The notes: generated by a model not told the origin, from the letters alone. 64,000 nucleotides of DNA from Cymodocea nodosa (GCA_036874045.1 CM072339.1:5835501-5899500); one strand, 5' to 3'. Counted from the first letter of the stretch, positions 47,441 to 59,330 are shown. Made by a program: numbers and translations.

Positions 47441-47462
47441 TGTGATTTTACCTTTTCTGTAG

Positions 47463-47870
47463 GTGATAAAATCTAAATGGGTGATGGACAGTGGAGCTTC
47501 AAGTCATATGATAAGTAGAAAAGAATTGCTTGAAGATATTCAAGAGTGTAGACAAGGAACTGTTACATTTGAAAATTTAGAGAAAAGTAAAATACGTGGT
47601 GTTAGCGAGGTAAGAGTTACTGACTCTATAAGTATATCTAATGTTTTGTTAGTTTATAACTTGATTTTTAATCTTATTAGTGTAAATCAATTACAAGATA
47701 AAAGATATAAAGTTATTTTCAAAATAACAAATGTCTTATTGTTGAAAATTGTTTTGATTATGTTAAATTTAAGGCAAAAAGAAAAGGATCTGTGACTATT
47801 CTGAAATTTCCTTCTAATGCTCTAGATAAAAAGTCATGTTTAATTGCCAAATCTGAAGATGCATAGGTAT
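47463..47870 (+). pseudogene. Sirevirus copy 2 protease
   Basis: W-V-M-D-S-G-A-S-S-H-M at about 47481 holds the D-S-G-A active site of copia aspartic proteases. L-I-S-V-N-Q-L follows near 47675. The frame shifts after about 47745. Confidence 0.85.
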
Positions 47871-48960
47871 GACATAGAAGGTTAGGACATGCTAATATGA
47901 AATTATTATGTAAGTTAGCAAGGCATGAACTTGTTAAGGGTTTATCTAAATTGAAATTTTCAAAAGATCATGTTTGTGATGCATGTAAGTTGGGTAAATA
48001 ACATAAAACTTCTTTTAAATCTATTAACCAAGTATCTAGTAAGAGAGTCCTAGAATTAGCACATATGGACTTATTTGGACCAACTAGAACTCAAAGCTTA
48101 AGTGGAAAAAAATATGCACTTGTCTTAGTGGATGATTATTCTCGATTAACATGGGTTTATTTTTTAGCACATAAATCTGATGTGTTTGAGTTGTTTAAAG
48201 CCTTTTGCAATAAAGTCCAAAACGAAAAAGACTTACATATTAAGAAAATTAGAAGTGATCATGGAACAAAATTTGAAAACTCTAAAGTGGATAAATTTTG
48301 TGAGGACTTAGGCATAGAACATTGGTATTCATTTCCAAGAGCCCTCTCTCAAAATGGAGTTGAAAGAAAGAATCGATCACTTTAGGAAATGGCTAGAACT
48401 TTGACAAATGAGAATAACTTACCTCATTTTATGTGCGTAGAAGTAGTAAATACAACATATTATGTGTTAAATAGAGTTCATTTGAGGTCATTTTTAAATG
48501 GAACATCATTTGAAATTTGACATGAAAGAGTTCCTAATATTTCGTATATGAAACCTTTTGGATGTAGATGTTTTATTTTAGATACTAAGGCTAACAAAGA
48601 TAAGTTCCACGCAAAATCAAATGAAGGTATCTTTGTTGGTTATTCACATAGAAGTAAAGTACATAGAGTATTTCATATGAATACTAAAACCATAGAGGAA
48701 ACTCTTCATGTGGTATTTGATGAAACACTTGTTGAAAATTTAGATCAGGTTAGTAAAAATATATTAGATGATGATTTACTACCTGAAATTGCTCTTGAAA
48801 AGGAAAATGGGCAAGATGGTGAAGTTCATAAAAATAAAAATTGGAGGTACTCGTCTAGTCATCCACCGGAATTAATTATAAGTGACTCTAATCAAAGTGT
48901 TTTAACTAGATTCAGGTTAAATATTGTTGGTGCTTATGCTTGTATTTCTTAGATTGAACC
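47871..48960 (+). pseudogene. Sirevirus copy 2 integrase
   Basis: The gag-pre-integrase H-R-R-L-G-H-A-N, then C-D-A-C-K-L-G-K, gives the HHCC zinc site near 47875-47995. The core has M-D-L-F-G-P and V-D-D-Y-S-R-L-T-W (Asp), then I-R-S-D-H-G-T-K-F (Asp), and F-P-R-A-L-S-Q-N-G-V-E-R-K-N (Glu). Then come K-P-F-G-C-R-C-F and G-I-F-V-G-Y. TAG/TGA stops at 48382 and 48518 interrupt. The domain order PR-IN-RT-RH is copia-type. Confidence 0.9.
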
Positions 48961-49760
48961 TAAAAATGTTTCTGATGCATTAGAAGATGAATACTAGATA
49001 ATGGCAATGCAAGAAGAATTGCAGCAATTTGTTAGAAATAATGTGTGGGAATTAGTATCATTACCTCCAAATCATCAGGTTATAGGAACTAAATGGATGT
49101 TTAGAAATAAATTTGATGAAACAGGCCATATTGTTAGAAATAAGGCTAGATTGGTAGCTCAATGATATAATCAAGAGGAAGGTAAAGACTATCATGAAAC
49201 ATTTGCTCCTGTTGTTGGATTAGAAGCTATTTGAATATTGTTAGCCTTTGCTTGTTATATGAATTTCATTCTATATCAAATAAATGTTAAAAGTACTCTT
49301 CTAAATGGTTATATTAAGGAAGAAGTATATGTTAAACAACCACTAGGGTTTGAAGATGAAAAATATCTTGACTATGTTTTTAGATTGAATAAGGCTCTCT
49401 ATGGATTAAAGTAGGCCTACTAAAATTAAAGGATGACATCATATTAGAAAAATAATTTCTAATATAGGTAAAGTTGATACTACTTTATTTGTTAAAAAAT
49501 CTGTGAATGATATTATAGTTGTGCAAATCTATGTTGATGACATCATATTCGGATCAACAAATGAAAACATGTGTAAAGCTTTTGCTAAGGACATGTTTGA
49601 AGAATTTGAATTGAGTATGATGGGAGAGTTAAATTATTTTCTAGGCTTGTAGATTGAACAAACTGTTAAAGGAATTTTTATAAATCAAGAAAAATATACA
49701 AAAAGTTGTTTAAAAAGTTTGAGTTTACAAATACTAAAATTAAAGTCACACCTATGAGTG
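48961..49760 (+). pseudogene. Sirevirus copy 2 reverse transcriptase
   Basis: I-G-T-K-W-M-F-R-N-K-F-D-E, then R-L-V-A-Q near 49150 and E-T-F-A-P-V-V-G. Then come L-L-N-G-Y-I-K-E-E-V-Y-V-K-Q-P and N-K-A-L-Y-G-L-K, and I-Y-V-D-D-I-I-F-G-S at 49530 with the catalytic YVDD. Several dozen bases appear lost or scrambled near 49413-49450, and stops are frequent. Confidence 0.9.
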
Positions 49761-49819
49761 CATCTCTAAAGCTAGGTGAAGATAATATAGGAAAACCAGT
49801 AGACTAAAAGAAATATAGG

Positions 49820-50479
49820 TGTATGATTAGGTGATTATTATACTTAATAGCTAGTAGACTAGATATTATGTTTAATGTTTGTGCATGTGCAAGGTTTTAG
49901 CCACATCCTAAAATATCTCATTTAAATGTTGTTAAGAGAATTTTTAGATATCTTCAGGGCACTCCAAATTATAGTATTTTCTACTTTAATGATAGTTTTA
50001 TAGATCTTATAGGTTATAGTGATGTTGATTATGCAGGTAGCAAATCAAATGGAAAGAGCACAAGTGAAACATGTCAACTTTTAGGAAATTCTTTAGTTTC
50101 TTGGTGTAGTAAGAAACAAAATTGTGTAGCTCTGTCCACTACTGAAGCTGAATATGTAGCAGCTTTATTATGTTGTACTCAGCTTTTATAGATTAGACAA
50201 ACTCTAAAAGATTTTGGAATACATTTAGAACAAACTAAAATTGTGTGTGATAATAGCTTTGCCATTAGTCTTTCTAAAAATCTTGTATTACACTCTAGGT
50301 CAAAACATATTGAAGTTAGACATCATTTCTTAAGGGATAATGTTCTAAAAGGAAAGATTAAATTAAATTTTATCTATACTATTGAACAATTAGTAGACCT
50401 ATTTACTAAACCATTAGATGAAAATTCTTTTTTTAATCTAAGAAGAAATTTAGGTTTATGCAAACTACGTGATGTTTAA
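49820..50479 (+). pseudogene. Sirevirus copy 2 RNase H and pol C-terminus
   Basis: L-L-Y-L near 49838 leads to G-Y-S-D-V-D-Y-A-G-S (first Asp) near 50010, then S-T-T-E-A-E-Y-V-A (Glu). Then come C-D-N-S-F-A-I-S-L-S (Asp) and R-S-K-H-I-E-V-R-H-H-F-L-R-D, ending N-L-G-L-C-K-L-R-D-V at the natural stop 50477-50479. The last 78 codons are uninterrupted. Confidence 0.9.
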
Positions 50480-51856
50480 AATGTTGTCTAGTGCATCCTA
50501 ATTTTACGTATTTTAATGTTTTAACTGATTTACGATGTTATTGATATTGTGAATGTTAATTATTTTCATATAATTTGATAATTATATAGTATCAGTTAAA
50601 ATTTTAACATTAAATGTGTTGAAAATCTAAATTAAGAAGAGAAACTTAAGTTCAAATAAATATTTCAAATTTTGATCTGATTGTTGGACGTATTAAGTAT
50701 GATTGAAGAGTTGACAATTGAAATCCTTCATATGAAGTCATAAATCTGTATCTTATTTCCTTTTATTCAGAATTATGTCTAACAATAGCATCATTTTACT
50801 TTTGTCTATGCTTTATGTTCTGAATATCGATGGACAAAAGTCCAATTGATGTGTTTATTAAGAGAAAATCAATCCCACAAGCCTATTATACTTGAGCTAT
50901 TAGGTACGAAGGGATATCTTGAAATCTGGCAACCTAAGGTCTAAATTGACTTGGGATTGTTGACTAAAAGCTTGGTACTAGGGTATAATAGAAAGTTTGG
51001 TTGTTAAAGGACTGAATATATGTATGAAAAAAAAAAACAAAAAGAAAAATGTTACTATATCAGAAATAGTTCCAATGAATAACTTGTTACTAACATGATG
51101 CACTAATATATATCAAATTTGTTTGTGTTTCATAAAGATACATTATTTATACTTATATATGAGATCGAGAGTTTGGAATTACTTAGTTATGCTTAAGAAA
51201 TCTATATATCAGAAAATATTTGGTTTACTATCTGAAACTTTATGTTTTCTGGTATGCAATGACGATTAGAGGCACATGAAATGTTAAACAAAAATAATAA
51301 CGTATATTATATTATATTTTCTTATTTCAGTATTTACTTATTTTAGTTTTCTTATTTTAGTATTTACTTATTTTAGTTTTTTTCATTTTTATGTTTAAGT
51401 ATTTCGATTACAATTGCTTTTTAAGTTTAATGAACGCGTGTAGGGAGAGAAAAACTAATAAAAACTAAGACAAACTACGAAAATCATTAGATTACTTACA
51501 TATAATCTTTGACTAAGATTTCTAGGAAAAACATTCAAGATTATTAAATCAAACCTAGATAGCCAGCTAAGGTTATGAGACCTCATAAACTTAAGCAATT
51601 TAAGTATATGAACCTTGTACTATTACTAATATAAGTTTACGGAACCTCATAAAGTTAACATATTAAGTTTACGAAGAAATATTTGGTTCAGTAAAAATGA
51701 AAATTTCTTTATATACGAAGTTATTTTGTAAACTTAGGAACATAAGGTTACGAAGGGGTTCGTAAACTTATGATTTTTGATTATTGATTATAATAATCTT
51801 AGTTGAATATATTTAAAATCCATTTAACCGATAAACTTTAAATATTTAAGGTGTGA
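50480..51856 (+). other. Sirevirus pol-ORF3 intergenic region with shared block
   Basis: This AT-rich region contains at 50881-51000 a block with AAATCTGGCAACCTAAGG and GGGATTGTTGACTAAAAGC. It is related to Athila blocks at 22327-22463 and 27300-27436. A run of direct TATTTACTTATTTTAGT copies is at 51325-51380. From about 51560 short motifs of the AAGTTTACGAA type are repeated (51640-51780). Confidence 0.6.
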
Positions 51857-52680
51857 TAGTTATTTCATAAATTTATGGATTATTTGAATTTCAAGAATTA
51901 GTCAAGATTATCTAAGAAGAAAATACTTTTTCTTATATCAGTAGATTAGTTCCTATTTTTTATAGCAATTTGATTGAAGTGGAAGGCAAACTGATAACCA
52001 ACATTGAAGAACAGAACATTGAGTTAAGTCCTGAACTTTGTTATCAGTAGCTAGGTTTATGCAATATTAGTCTAGAAATTTTAGAAATTACAATTGGCTT
52101 AGGTTGGAAAGAATCAGATATTAAATCGTGCCTATGTATTGATCCTATTATTCACTATTAAACAGAATGAAATATCTCAATGGAAAAGCTCGATTTATTA
52201 CCTTTGTTCTTATCAGAATAATATATCAAAGGCAAGGACATGAGTTGGAATTAAGGCAGTTTGTTAAATTGGCCACTTATGCTGTCATGAACAAGATCCA
52301 AGTAAATTGGTATCAAGTTTTTATCTCCAAACTTAAATCTGTTGAAACAAAATTATTTTTTGGAGATGCCATTTTCAGATTACTTAGTGGATCTTTACCT
52401 TTGGTCAAATGGAAAATTTGCTAGCAAAGGTCAAGGTATTTGATTATAAAAGATTTTACACGATTTGTTGTAAATGATACTAAATCAACTTATCGACAGT
52501 CAATTACAAGAGTAGGTTCTACTATAGAAGGTCCAACAAATACCTAGATAGAACCATCTTCTTCTGAAGCAAGACCTTCAACTAACATTCTACTACTTGC
52601 TAGGCTAGAACAACTATAAGAATCAATGGCAAAAATGCAGACAGATATTGAGAAATTAAAAGAAAAATTGTAGTTGCAAA
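51857..52680 (+). pseudogene. Sirevirus copy 2 downstream ORF3
   Basis: Y-G-L-F-E-F-Q-E-L-V-K near 51873, then R-L-V-P-I-F-Y-S-N-L, then I-E-L-S-P-E-L-C-Y and L-G-L near 52065. After a frameshift the frame from 52167 reads L-N-G-K-A-R-F-I-T, then I-I-Y-Q-R-Q-G-H and V-N-W-Y-Q-V-F-I-S-K-L. The same order exists in the minus-strand frame 16239-18494, and the first two motifs in Athila copy 2. Stops at 51903, 52048 and 52158 kill it. Role unknown; the position is that of the env-like or accessory ORF of Sireviruses. Confidence 0.65.
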
Positions 52681-52989
52681 CCTAAACTTTTCTTTATAAA
52701 AAAAAATGTAAACACGTATGTAAATATTTTATTTTTTGAAATGACAAAAAGAGAGAGAAAGTATTATAATTTCAAATATATGTGATTGAATGATTAACTG
52801 AATGCTATGTTAAATATATATGATTGAATGATTAACAGAATGCTATGTTAATTATATGTGAATTGAATAATTGCCTGAATGGTTTAAATTTTATTTCAAG
52901 AAGGAAAATAAGTATGTTAAATGCTAAATGCCTGTTATGAAATGTTAAATTCTTATTGAATGTTTGAATTATTTGAAAAGTTTTGTCAT
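52681..52989 (+). other. 3' untranslated part before the polypurine tract
   Basis: AT-rich, with short direct repeats of ATATATGTGATTGAATGATTAAC near 52785-52860. No gene is seen. Confidence 0.5.
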
Positions 52990-53008
52990 CATCAAAAAGG
53001 GAGAGATT
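52990..53008 (+). other. Polypurine tract of Sirevirus copy 2
   Basis: CAAAAAGGGAGAGATTA follows TTTGTCATCAT and precedes the LTR. It matches the minus-strand tract at 16051. Confidence 0.75.
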
Positions 53009-55406
53009 ATTAGGGATAATATTCTTATCCATTAATATGGTTATATTTTGATGAGTAACAAAATGATTTTCTAAGTATGCAAAATGATAAATTCATAAAT
53101 AATAACAAGTTCATAAGTTTAAGTATAATCGTAAATTTATCTGATGTATAACTCTGGTTTAAGGCTCTGAATTTTATATAAGTATATAATTTTATGGAAA
53201 CTCGTATAGTTACAATGATAAATTGATGAACGGTCATAAAGTTATGATGTTACTTTTTGTATATATAAGTTATAAGTCTTAATCTCATAAAGTTATGACT
53301 TTAACATTATGGATCTTCGTAAACTTATAATATATAGGATTCATAAAGTTATAAGGATAACTTAACAGACCTTCGTAAGGTTATCTCTTAAGGAGATCGT
53401 AAAATTATAAGTCTTGTATAGGTAGTTTTTAAAAGATAAAGAATTATACGCGTGTCAGCTTGTAAGAACGTGTTGTAGGAAATCTAAAATAGAAAGAACA
53501 TGTTGTAGGATCATGTGTAGATAGTGACAGGTTTAAAAGTGTAAAAAGATCATGTGAGAACTTGTTGAGTTAGCAAGTAAAACTATAAGTTGTATATCTG
53601 AACTCATTAAGTTAGCATTATGCACATGTTGAATTTAAATGTTTTATTATGTCATGTGAGTTGCACATGTTTAACTCGTTAAGTTAGTATAACTATACGC
53701 GTTGAGTTACTTGAATATACACTAAGGTAATGCGTTGTGTTAATGTTATAAGCTTATAAGTTATTTCTTTATTTCACATGATATATTATTTTATATTAAG
53801 TTCATTGAGTTAAGCTTTACTCAACGAAGAAAGTCTGTTGAGTTAACAGTTAAGTCAATAGAGTAAGTCTATTGAGTTACACTAACTCCATGAACTAGTT
53901 ATTTTCTAACATGCTACTATTATCAGTTGCAAAAATAGGAAATTCGAAGGAAAACCACGATTTCCCGTATCACACAGGAATTAACTTGTGAAATGAAGAA
54001 GAAATCACCATCGTTGATACAAATGAAGGAAATCCAACCGATCATTTTGGCAAAAGTAGTTACTACTAAAAGAAATATAAAAAGAAGAGGAGAATGACGA
54101 AGTGTGTGTGTGTAGGTGGAGAACCGTGCTAACTACAGAAAGCATCAGAAGTTCCCTGAAGCTCCACAACACCACCATAATCACCAACCATTGGAGGTTT
54201 GTGAGGATACTTTCCAGATGTCGAGTCGATTTTGAGCCAAACATGATGACTAACAACCATTATGAGGAGTGATCTCATTGTAGGAAGGAAAGCCATTTTC
54301 ACTAAGCACCGACTTATATCTCAAGAGATTGTAAAGCTTCTAGTCTTAGTTTCGGATTGATGCCAAGATATTGAAGAGGAGATCAACTTATAAGTCTCGA
54401 TTTGCGATTCTATAAGGAGAAGAGGCGTGACTATAAGTGATTAAGTTTTTAGTGGTGTAATCACATTGCATGTAGTGACGGAAGTTTTTACTATCGATAA
54501 AGAATATTTACATTTCACGTTTCGTTCGTCTTCAAGAACATATCAAAACAAAAATACCAAAAAACTAATTATCTATGTTTATAGTTAGTATTTATGTGTT
54601 GTACTATTTGTTTTGTATCGTGATTAATGTTATCATTGTTAGTAATGTGAATGTTTTGTGTTTATTTGATTCAGAAAAAAGAAAATAGTTTTATTGATTA
54701 CTAAAATTGATTCGTACAAAAATCTTAATGGTTACTGTTCAAAATATCTGAATGTTAATGTTAATTAATGATAAATCTCAAATTAACTAACATTAAAAAA
54801 CTTAATTGATGTTATTTACATTTTGTGGAACCGTCCAATAGATGGCCAAATTCCTTTGTGAATAGCAACATTTAATTGGAAATTACAAGTTAGGCTCGTA
54901 AAGTTAACTTAAGTCCACAAGAATAGTCCGTTAAGTTAATTGTAAATCAACAGAGAGTTTAATTGAACACATATAAAACTCTAATTATAAAATCAAAATA
55001 GTACATAATTCTTACTCAATTTCTATGGGATTGACCTGTACTTGCACACAAATACAATAGACACTATGCACTTGCAGTTAAAATATAATTTGGACTTAAT
55101 TCTAATTTGTGTGAAAAGTTGTTTGTTTACTCTAGAAGAATTTATTAATATAAACATAAAAACAAACCAATCAAGTTTTCTAAATAGACAAGTTTTCTGA
55201 TTTAACTTTTCACAATCAAACAATTACCTAGTTTGGGGAACCACTATAAAATCTTTTGTGCCATTTACTTTCTGCTTTGCATTTTACAATTATAAAATCA
55301 ATTAATTAGGGTTCATTGGTGTCAACAGCTTTTGAAAATTTAAAAGCAAAATAAATTTTATTAGGATACTATTCACCCCTCCTCTAGTGTGCCATTCAAT
55401 CCCATC
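53009..55406 (+). repeat. Mosaic LTR: Sirevirus ends with Athila LTR interior
   Basis: It starts TTAGGGATAATATTC after the polypurine tract and ends ACCCCTCCTCTAGTGTGCC...CCCATCA, a copia-type end. Between about 53600 and 55220 the sequence follows Athila LTRs (GACTTATATCTCAAGAG, TGGAACCGTCCAATAG, the palindromic module near 54895-54950, then ...CAATCAAACA). The Athila part lacks its TGTTTAGAATG start. This can be a truncated nested insertion or a recombinant LTR. Confidence 0.6.
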
Positions 55407-56149
55407 ATATGATTGGGTCATTATTATACTTAATAACTAGTAGACTAGATATTATGTTTAGTGTTTGTGCTTGTGTAAGATTTTAGGCATATCTTAAAAT
55501 ATGTCATTTAAATATTATTAAGAGAATATTTAGATATCTACAAAGAACTCCTAATTGTGGTCTATTCTATTTTAAAGATAGTTCTATAGATCTTATAAGA
55601 TATAGTGATGTTGATTATGTAGATAGCAAATTAGATAGAAAGAGCATGAGTGGAACATGTTAACTGTTAGGAAATTTTTTAGCATTAGATAGTATCATTT
55701 AAAATTTTAACATTAAATGTGTTGAAAATCTTAATTAAGAAAAGAAACTTAAGGTTAGATATATATTTCAAATTTTAAACTGATTGTTAGATGTATTATG
55801 TATCATTAAAGAATTGAAAACCAAAATTCTTCATATGAAGTCATAAATCTGTATCTTATTTCATATTGTTCAGAATTGATATCTAACAACAACATTATTT
55901 TATTTTTGTCTATGCTTATTGTTTTGAAAATTTATGGACAAAGTCAAAATGATGTGGTTTTTAAGAGAAAATTAGTCTCACAGGCCTATTATACTTGAGC
56001 AATTAGGTATGTTAGGATGTCTTGAAATCTGGTAACTTAAGGTCAAGTTTGATTTGAGATTGTTGACTAAAAACTTGATACAAAAGTATAATACAAAGTC
56101 TGGTTGTTAAAGGATTAAATATATGTATTAAAAAAAAAAAGTTACATAA
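55407..56149 (+). pseudogene. Second Sirevirus internal unit, heavily deleted
   Basis: It opens with S-L-L-Y-L-I-T-S-R-L-D near 55430 (equivalent to 49838), continues to S-G-T-C near 55655, then jumps to sequence equivalent to 50585-51030, including the shared block at 55984-56103. The missing part is the RNase H C-terminus. It is followed by a copy of the LTR end at 56150-56215. Confidence 0.75.
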
Positions 56150-56215
56150 TTAAAAGCAAATAAATTTTATTAGGACACTATTTACCTCCCCTCTAGTGTG
56201 CCTTTTGATCCCATC
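56150..56215 (+). repeat. Terminal 65 bp of the Sirevirus-type LTR
   Basis: AAAGCAAATAAATTTTATTAGGACACTATTTACC...CCCATCA repeats the end at 55338-55406. It marks the far edge of a second internal unit, giving an LTR-internal-LTR-internal-LTR order. Confidence 0.65.
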
Positions 56216-57928
56216 ACCAGCTATAGTCCTCTACCTTCGGATTCCTTATTCTTCACAATAGGTTTTAAATTCATGATTGTCATATTTCCCTCCATTGTCT
56301 GACATAATGGATTTTAATTTTCTCCCACATTGATTTTCCACTTCTACCTTCTATTTCTTGAAAACTTGGAGAACTTTAGACTTATGTTTGAGAAAATAAA
56401 TCCACACATTTCTAGTGCTATCATCAATAAAGGTGATATAATAAAAGACACTTCCTAAGGAACTAATAGGGGTAGGTCCCCACACATCCGTGTAAACCAG
56501 CTCCAATTTCTATGACTTTAGATCGTGAGGAGTCTTGGCAAAGCTAACTCTCTTTTGCTTTCCCTTAATGTAGTCCTCACATACTCCTAAATTAACATTT
56601 TTCAACTTAGGGATCTTCCCACCTGCCACTAGAACTTTCAATCCTTTCTCACTAAGTTGTCTTATCCTCTTATGCCATAGGTTAGTGTCTTTGGTGTCAC
56701 TAATTGCTGCAACGAAATCATCTTGATTTGATGTTAAATATAAGATGTCAGTCCTTTGTTTTGAGGCAACAACTTTTGTACCTTTTGTTACCTTCCATTT
56801 GCCTACACCAAAGCTAGTTTGGTAACCATCTTCATCCAAACAGCTAATGGAAATTAGTTGCTTTGTAAGATTAGGAACATATCTTACTTCCTACAATTTC
56901 CATAGGCCTTGTTTTGTTTTTGTGTACCTCACCTCTTCCCAACACATCTAAACTAGTGTTGTTGGTAAGATACACCTTCTTTACAAGAGCTGCATGATAA
57001 TTGTGTAAAAAATTCTTCTTGTAGGTAGTGTGGAATGAAGCTCCTAAATCTAGTACTCATGAATCAATGAAACTATCAACACAACATAGTAGAGCATCAT
57101 CTGAATCATAGGAGACTACATTTGCACCTGCTCCTATTGTTCCCTTTCCTTTACTATTTTTCTTAAGAGCCTTGCATTGTGACTTGAAGTGCCCCCATTG
57201 ATTACAATTTCAACATTTTATGTCTATTCTCACCTTGTTGATACCTTTGGATTTTAACCTTCCTTTGGATTTAACTTGTCTTGATTTATTTCTCCCTCTA
57301 CTTTCAACATTTAGGGTAGAAGTTGAGGTAGATAATTCACTTCTCCTACGGATGTCTTCACCTAGGATTAAATCTCGAATGTCACTCATCTCAAGTTTGT
57401 CATGACCTAGTGAACTACTTACACTTGTCATGATAGAAGACCAATTGTCTGGTAGTAATGATAATAAAATCAACACCCTTACTTCATTATTGAACACTAT
57501 ATCTACTAAATTCAACTGATTCATTATAGTGTTTAATTCATTAATGTGGTTAGTTACATTTCCACCTTCATGCTTTTTCAAATTGAATAATCTATGCATG
57601 AGAAATACCTTATTGGTGGTTGATGGCTTCTCTTACATGTTGGACAACACCTTCATCAAATCAGCTATTGTTTTCTCTTTGGAAACATTCGAGTGAACAT
57701 TCCTTGCCAAAGACAACCTAATAAGACCTAACGCTTTACTGTCCAACAACACCCACTCTTCCTGGTTCATCTTCTCTGACTTTCTTCTAAATAAAGGTTG
57801 ATGAAGACCCTTCTGATACAAGCAGTGTTCTATCTGAGATTTCTAGTAGTTGAAATCTTTTCCATCAAACTTCTTGATCCTTAGCTTCCTATCATCTACC
57901 ATGATGTCAACCCGAACCTCCACTTTGA
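56216..57928 (-). pseudogene. Tork/Tnt1-like copia gag-protease-integrase relic (minus)
   Basis: Read from 57900: K-F-D-G-K-D-F-N-Y, then Y-Q-K-G-L-H-Q-P-L and W-V-L-L-D-S-K-A-L-G-L-I-R-L-S-L (gag). Then M-H-R-L-F-N-L-K-K-H-E-G-G, then L-L-S-L-L-P-D-N-W near 57430. Pre-integrase has N-L-W-H-K-R and C-E-D-Y, and the integrase start has L-V-Y-T-D-V-W-G-P near 56480 with S-D-N-G-G-K-Y near 56290. The nucleocapsid knuckle (57190-57220) is degraded. RT and RNase H are absent; the element is cut at about 56216. Confidence 0.85.
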
Positions 57929-57937
57929 TACTAGTTG
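57925..57937 (-). other. Decayed Met-type primer binding site of the Tork-like element
   Basis: On the minus strand TAGTATCAAAGTGG lies between the LTR end CTAACA and gag, in the position of TGGTATCAGAGC. Confidence 0.6.
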
Positions 57938-58740
57938 TTAGAATTTGGACAGACCTCCTTGGGTGAATCACTAGTACGATTCTGGAAGAATAGAATAAAC
58001 AAGAAGAAAGAAATACACACAGTCAAGAACACAGAATTTACGTGGTTTGGCAAGCAGCCTTCGTCCATGAGATGTCTAGTGGTTTCTTGAGTTTCGATGC
58101 TATCAACTACAATGTTTTACAATCTCATTAATACTTATATATAATGCCAAACCTTGGGTTAAAGCCATTAATTACAACAGTGCCATTCAATTTTTGCAAT
58201 GTTTTAGATGAAACCTTTTGAAGAGCTTTTGACTTTCGGATACTTGAGGGTGTGACCCTCCAAAAGCTCTCCAATGCCTTTGACTCAATTTCGAAAGGTT
58301 TTATTTGAAACCTTCTGAAGAGCTTCTAACTTTTGGATACTTTCAGTCTTAACCTTTCGAAGAAGCCCTCTCTACACTCGTCAAACCTATCAAATACTTT
58401 ATCTAGGTCTTCTAGTAAAAATCTCTAAAAGAGCAAGTATTTCGAAAGGTTTAAGTTCAAAACCTTTCGAACGCCCCTTAAGTTCTGTGCAAAATGGCAC
58501 CTTCCACTTTAAACTATTTGAACTGCTCCAAATTTTTGGATTCTTTTTAGTGTAACTATCCAAAGACTCCCAGACCCACTTAAGCTTCATTTCGGATGTT
58601 CTACTTGGAACCTTCCAAAAACTCCTATCGTTCGGAAGGTTCAGACTAGAAACCTTTTGACTACTTCTATCGTTCAGAAGGTTTAAACTAGAAACCTTCT
58701 GAAAGCACCTATCTATCGAAACGTTTCTACTGAAACCTTC
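57938..58740 (-). repeat. 5' LTR of the Tork-like element (minus), with inverted repeats
   Basis: On the minus strand it starts TTAGAAGGTTTC near 58740 and ends ...CCAAATTCTAACA. The upstream part is packed with copies and reverse copies of AAACCTTTCGAA. Clear pairs are at 58290-58319 and 58440-58471. A TATATATAAG box lies near 58135-58143. Confidence 0.65.
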
Positions 58741-59330
58741 TAACTAGTGGTGGTCCATCTTATAGCATACTCCGCACTTGTACCACTTAACATATCAATT
58801 AATTCTTCCTTTTGGCTTTCTTCTAAATTAGCAACTATTATGATAAGACATTTTCTATTTTTCTCTAAAAATTTATAATGTAAATTTTCAGGTAAAGGTT
58901 TTAATTCTAGTTTCTGTCCATCTACAACAAATGTCAAATAGAGTCACATTTAAATTTATGTTATGAAAAGTCTCTTTTTCTTCTTGCAATTCATTAAATC
59001 TTTTTGTTTCTAAATAATTATTCATTTCTTTTTGAATAACATCATCTAATATATGTATTTCATCTTCAATAAAATTAATTGTATAAATAGGGACTTTGTC
59101 TTCTTCATTATCATTAAGTACTCTAATTTCAAATAAGTTTATCTTTAAGCATTCATTTTCATAAACCAAAATCATTTTTCCACTTTTGCAATTTATTATA
59201 GCACTTGAAGTAGCCAAAAAAGGTTTTCCTAAAATTAAAGTTATATCCTTTTAGTTATAGATGGTTTGTTGATTGTCTAAAATAACGAAATCTACTGAAT
59301 AAATGAAATTATCAATCCTAATTAGCATAT
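58741..59330 (-). pseudogene. Athila copy 3 protease-RT linker (minus)
   Basis: From 59217 down: M-A-T-S-S-A-I-I-N-C-K-S-G-K-M-I-L-V-Y-E-N-E, then an acidic linker and L-E-L-K-P-L-P-E-N-L-H-Y-K-F near 58900, and S-G-T-S-A-E-Y-A-I near 58765. This matches 31092-31560 of copy 2. RT is lost at the Tork-like LTR. The frame continues across the solo LTR at 59331-60862. Confidence 0.8.
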
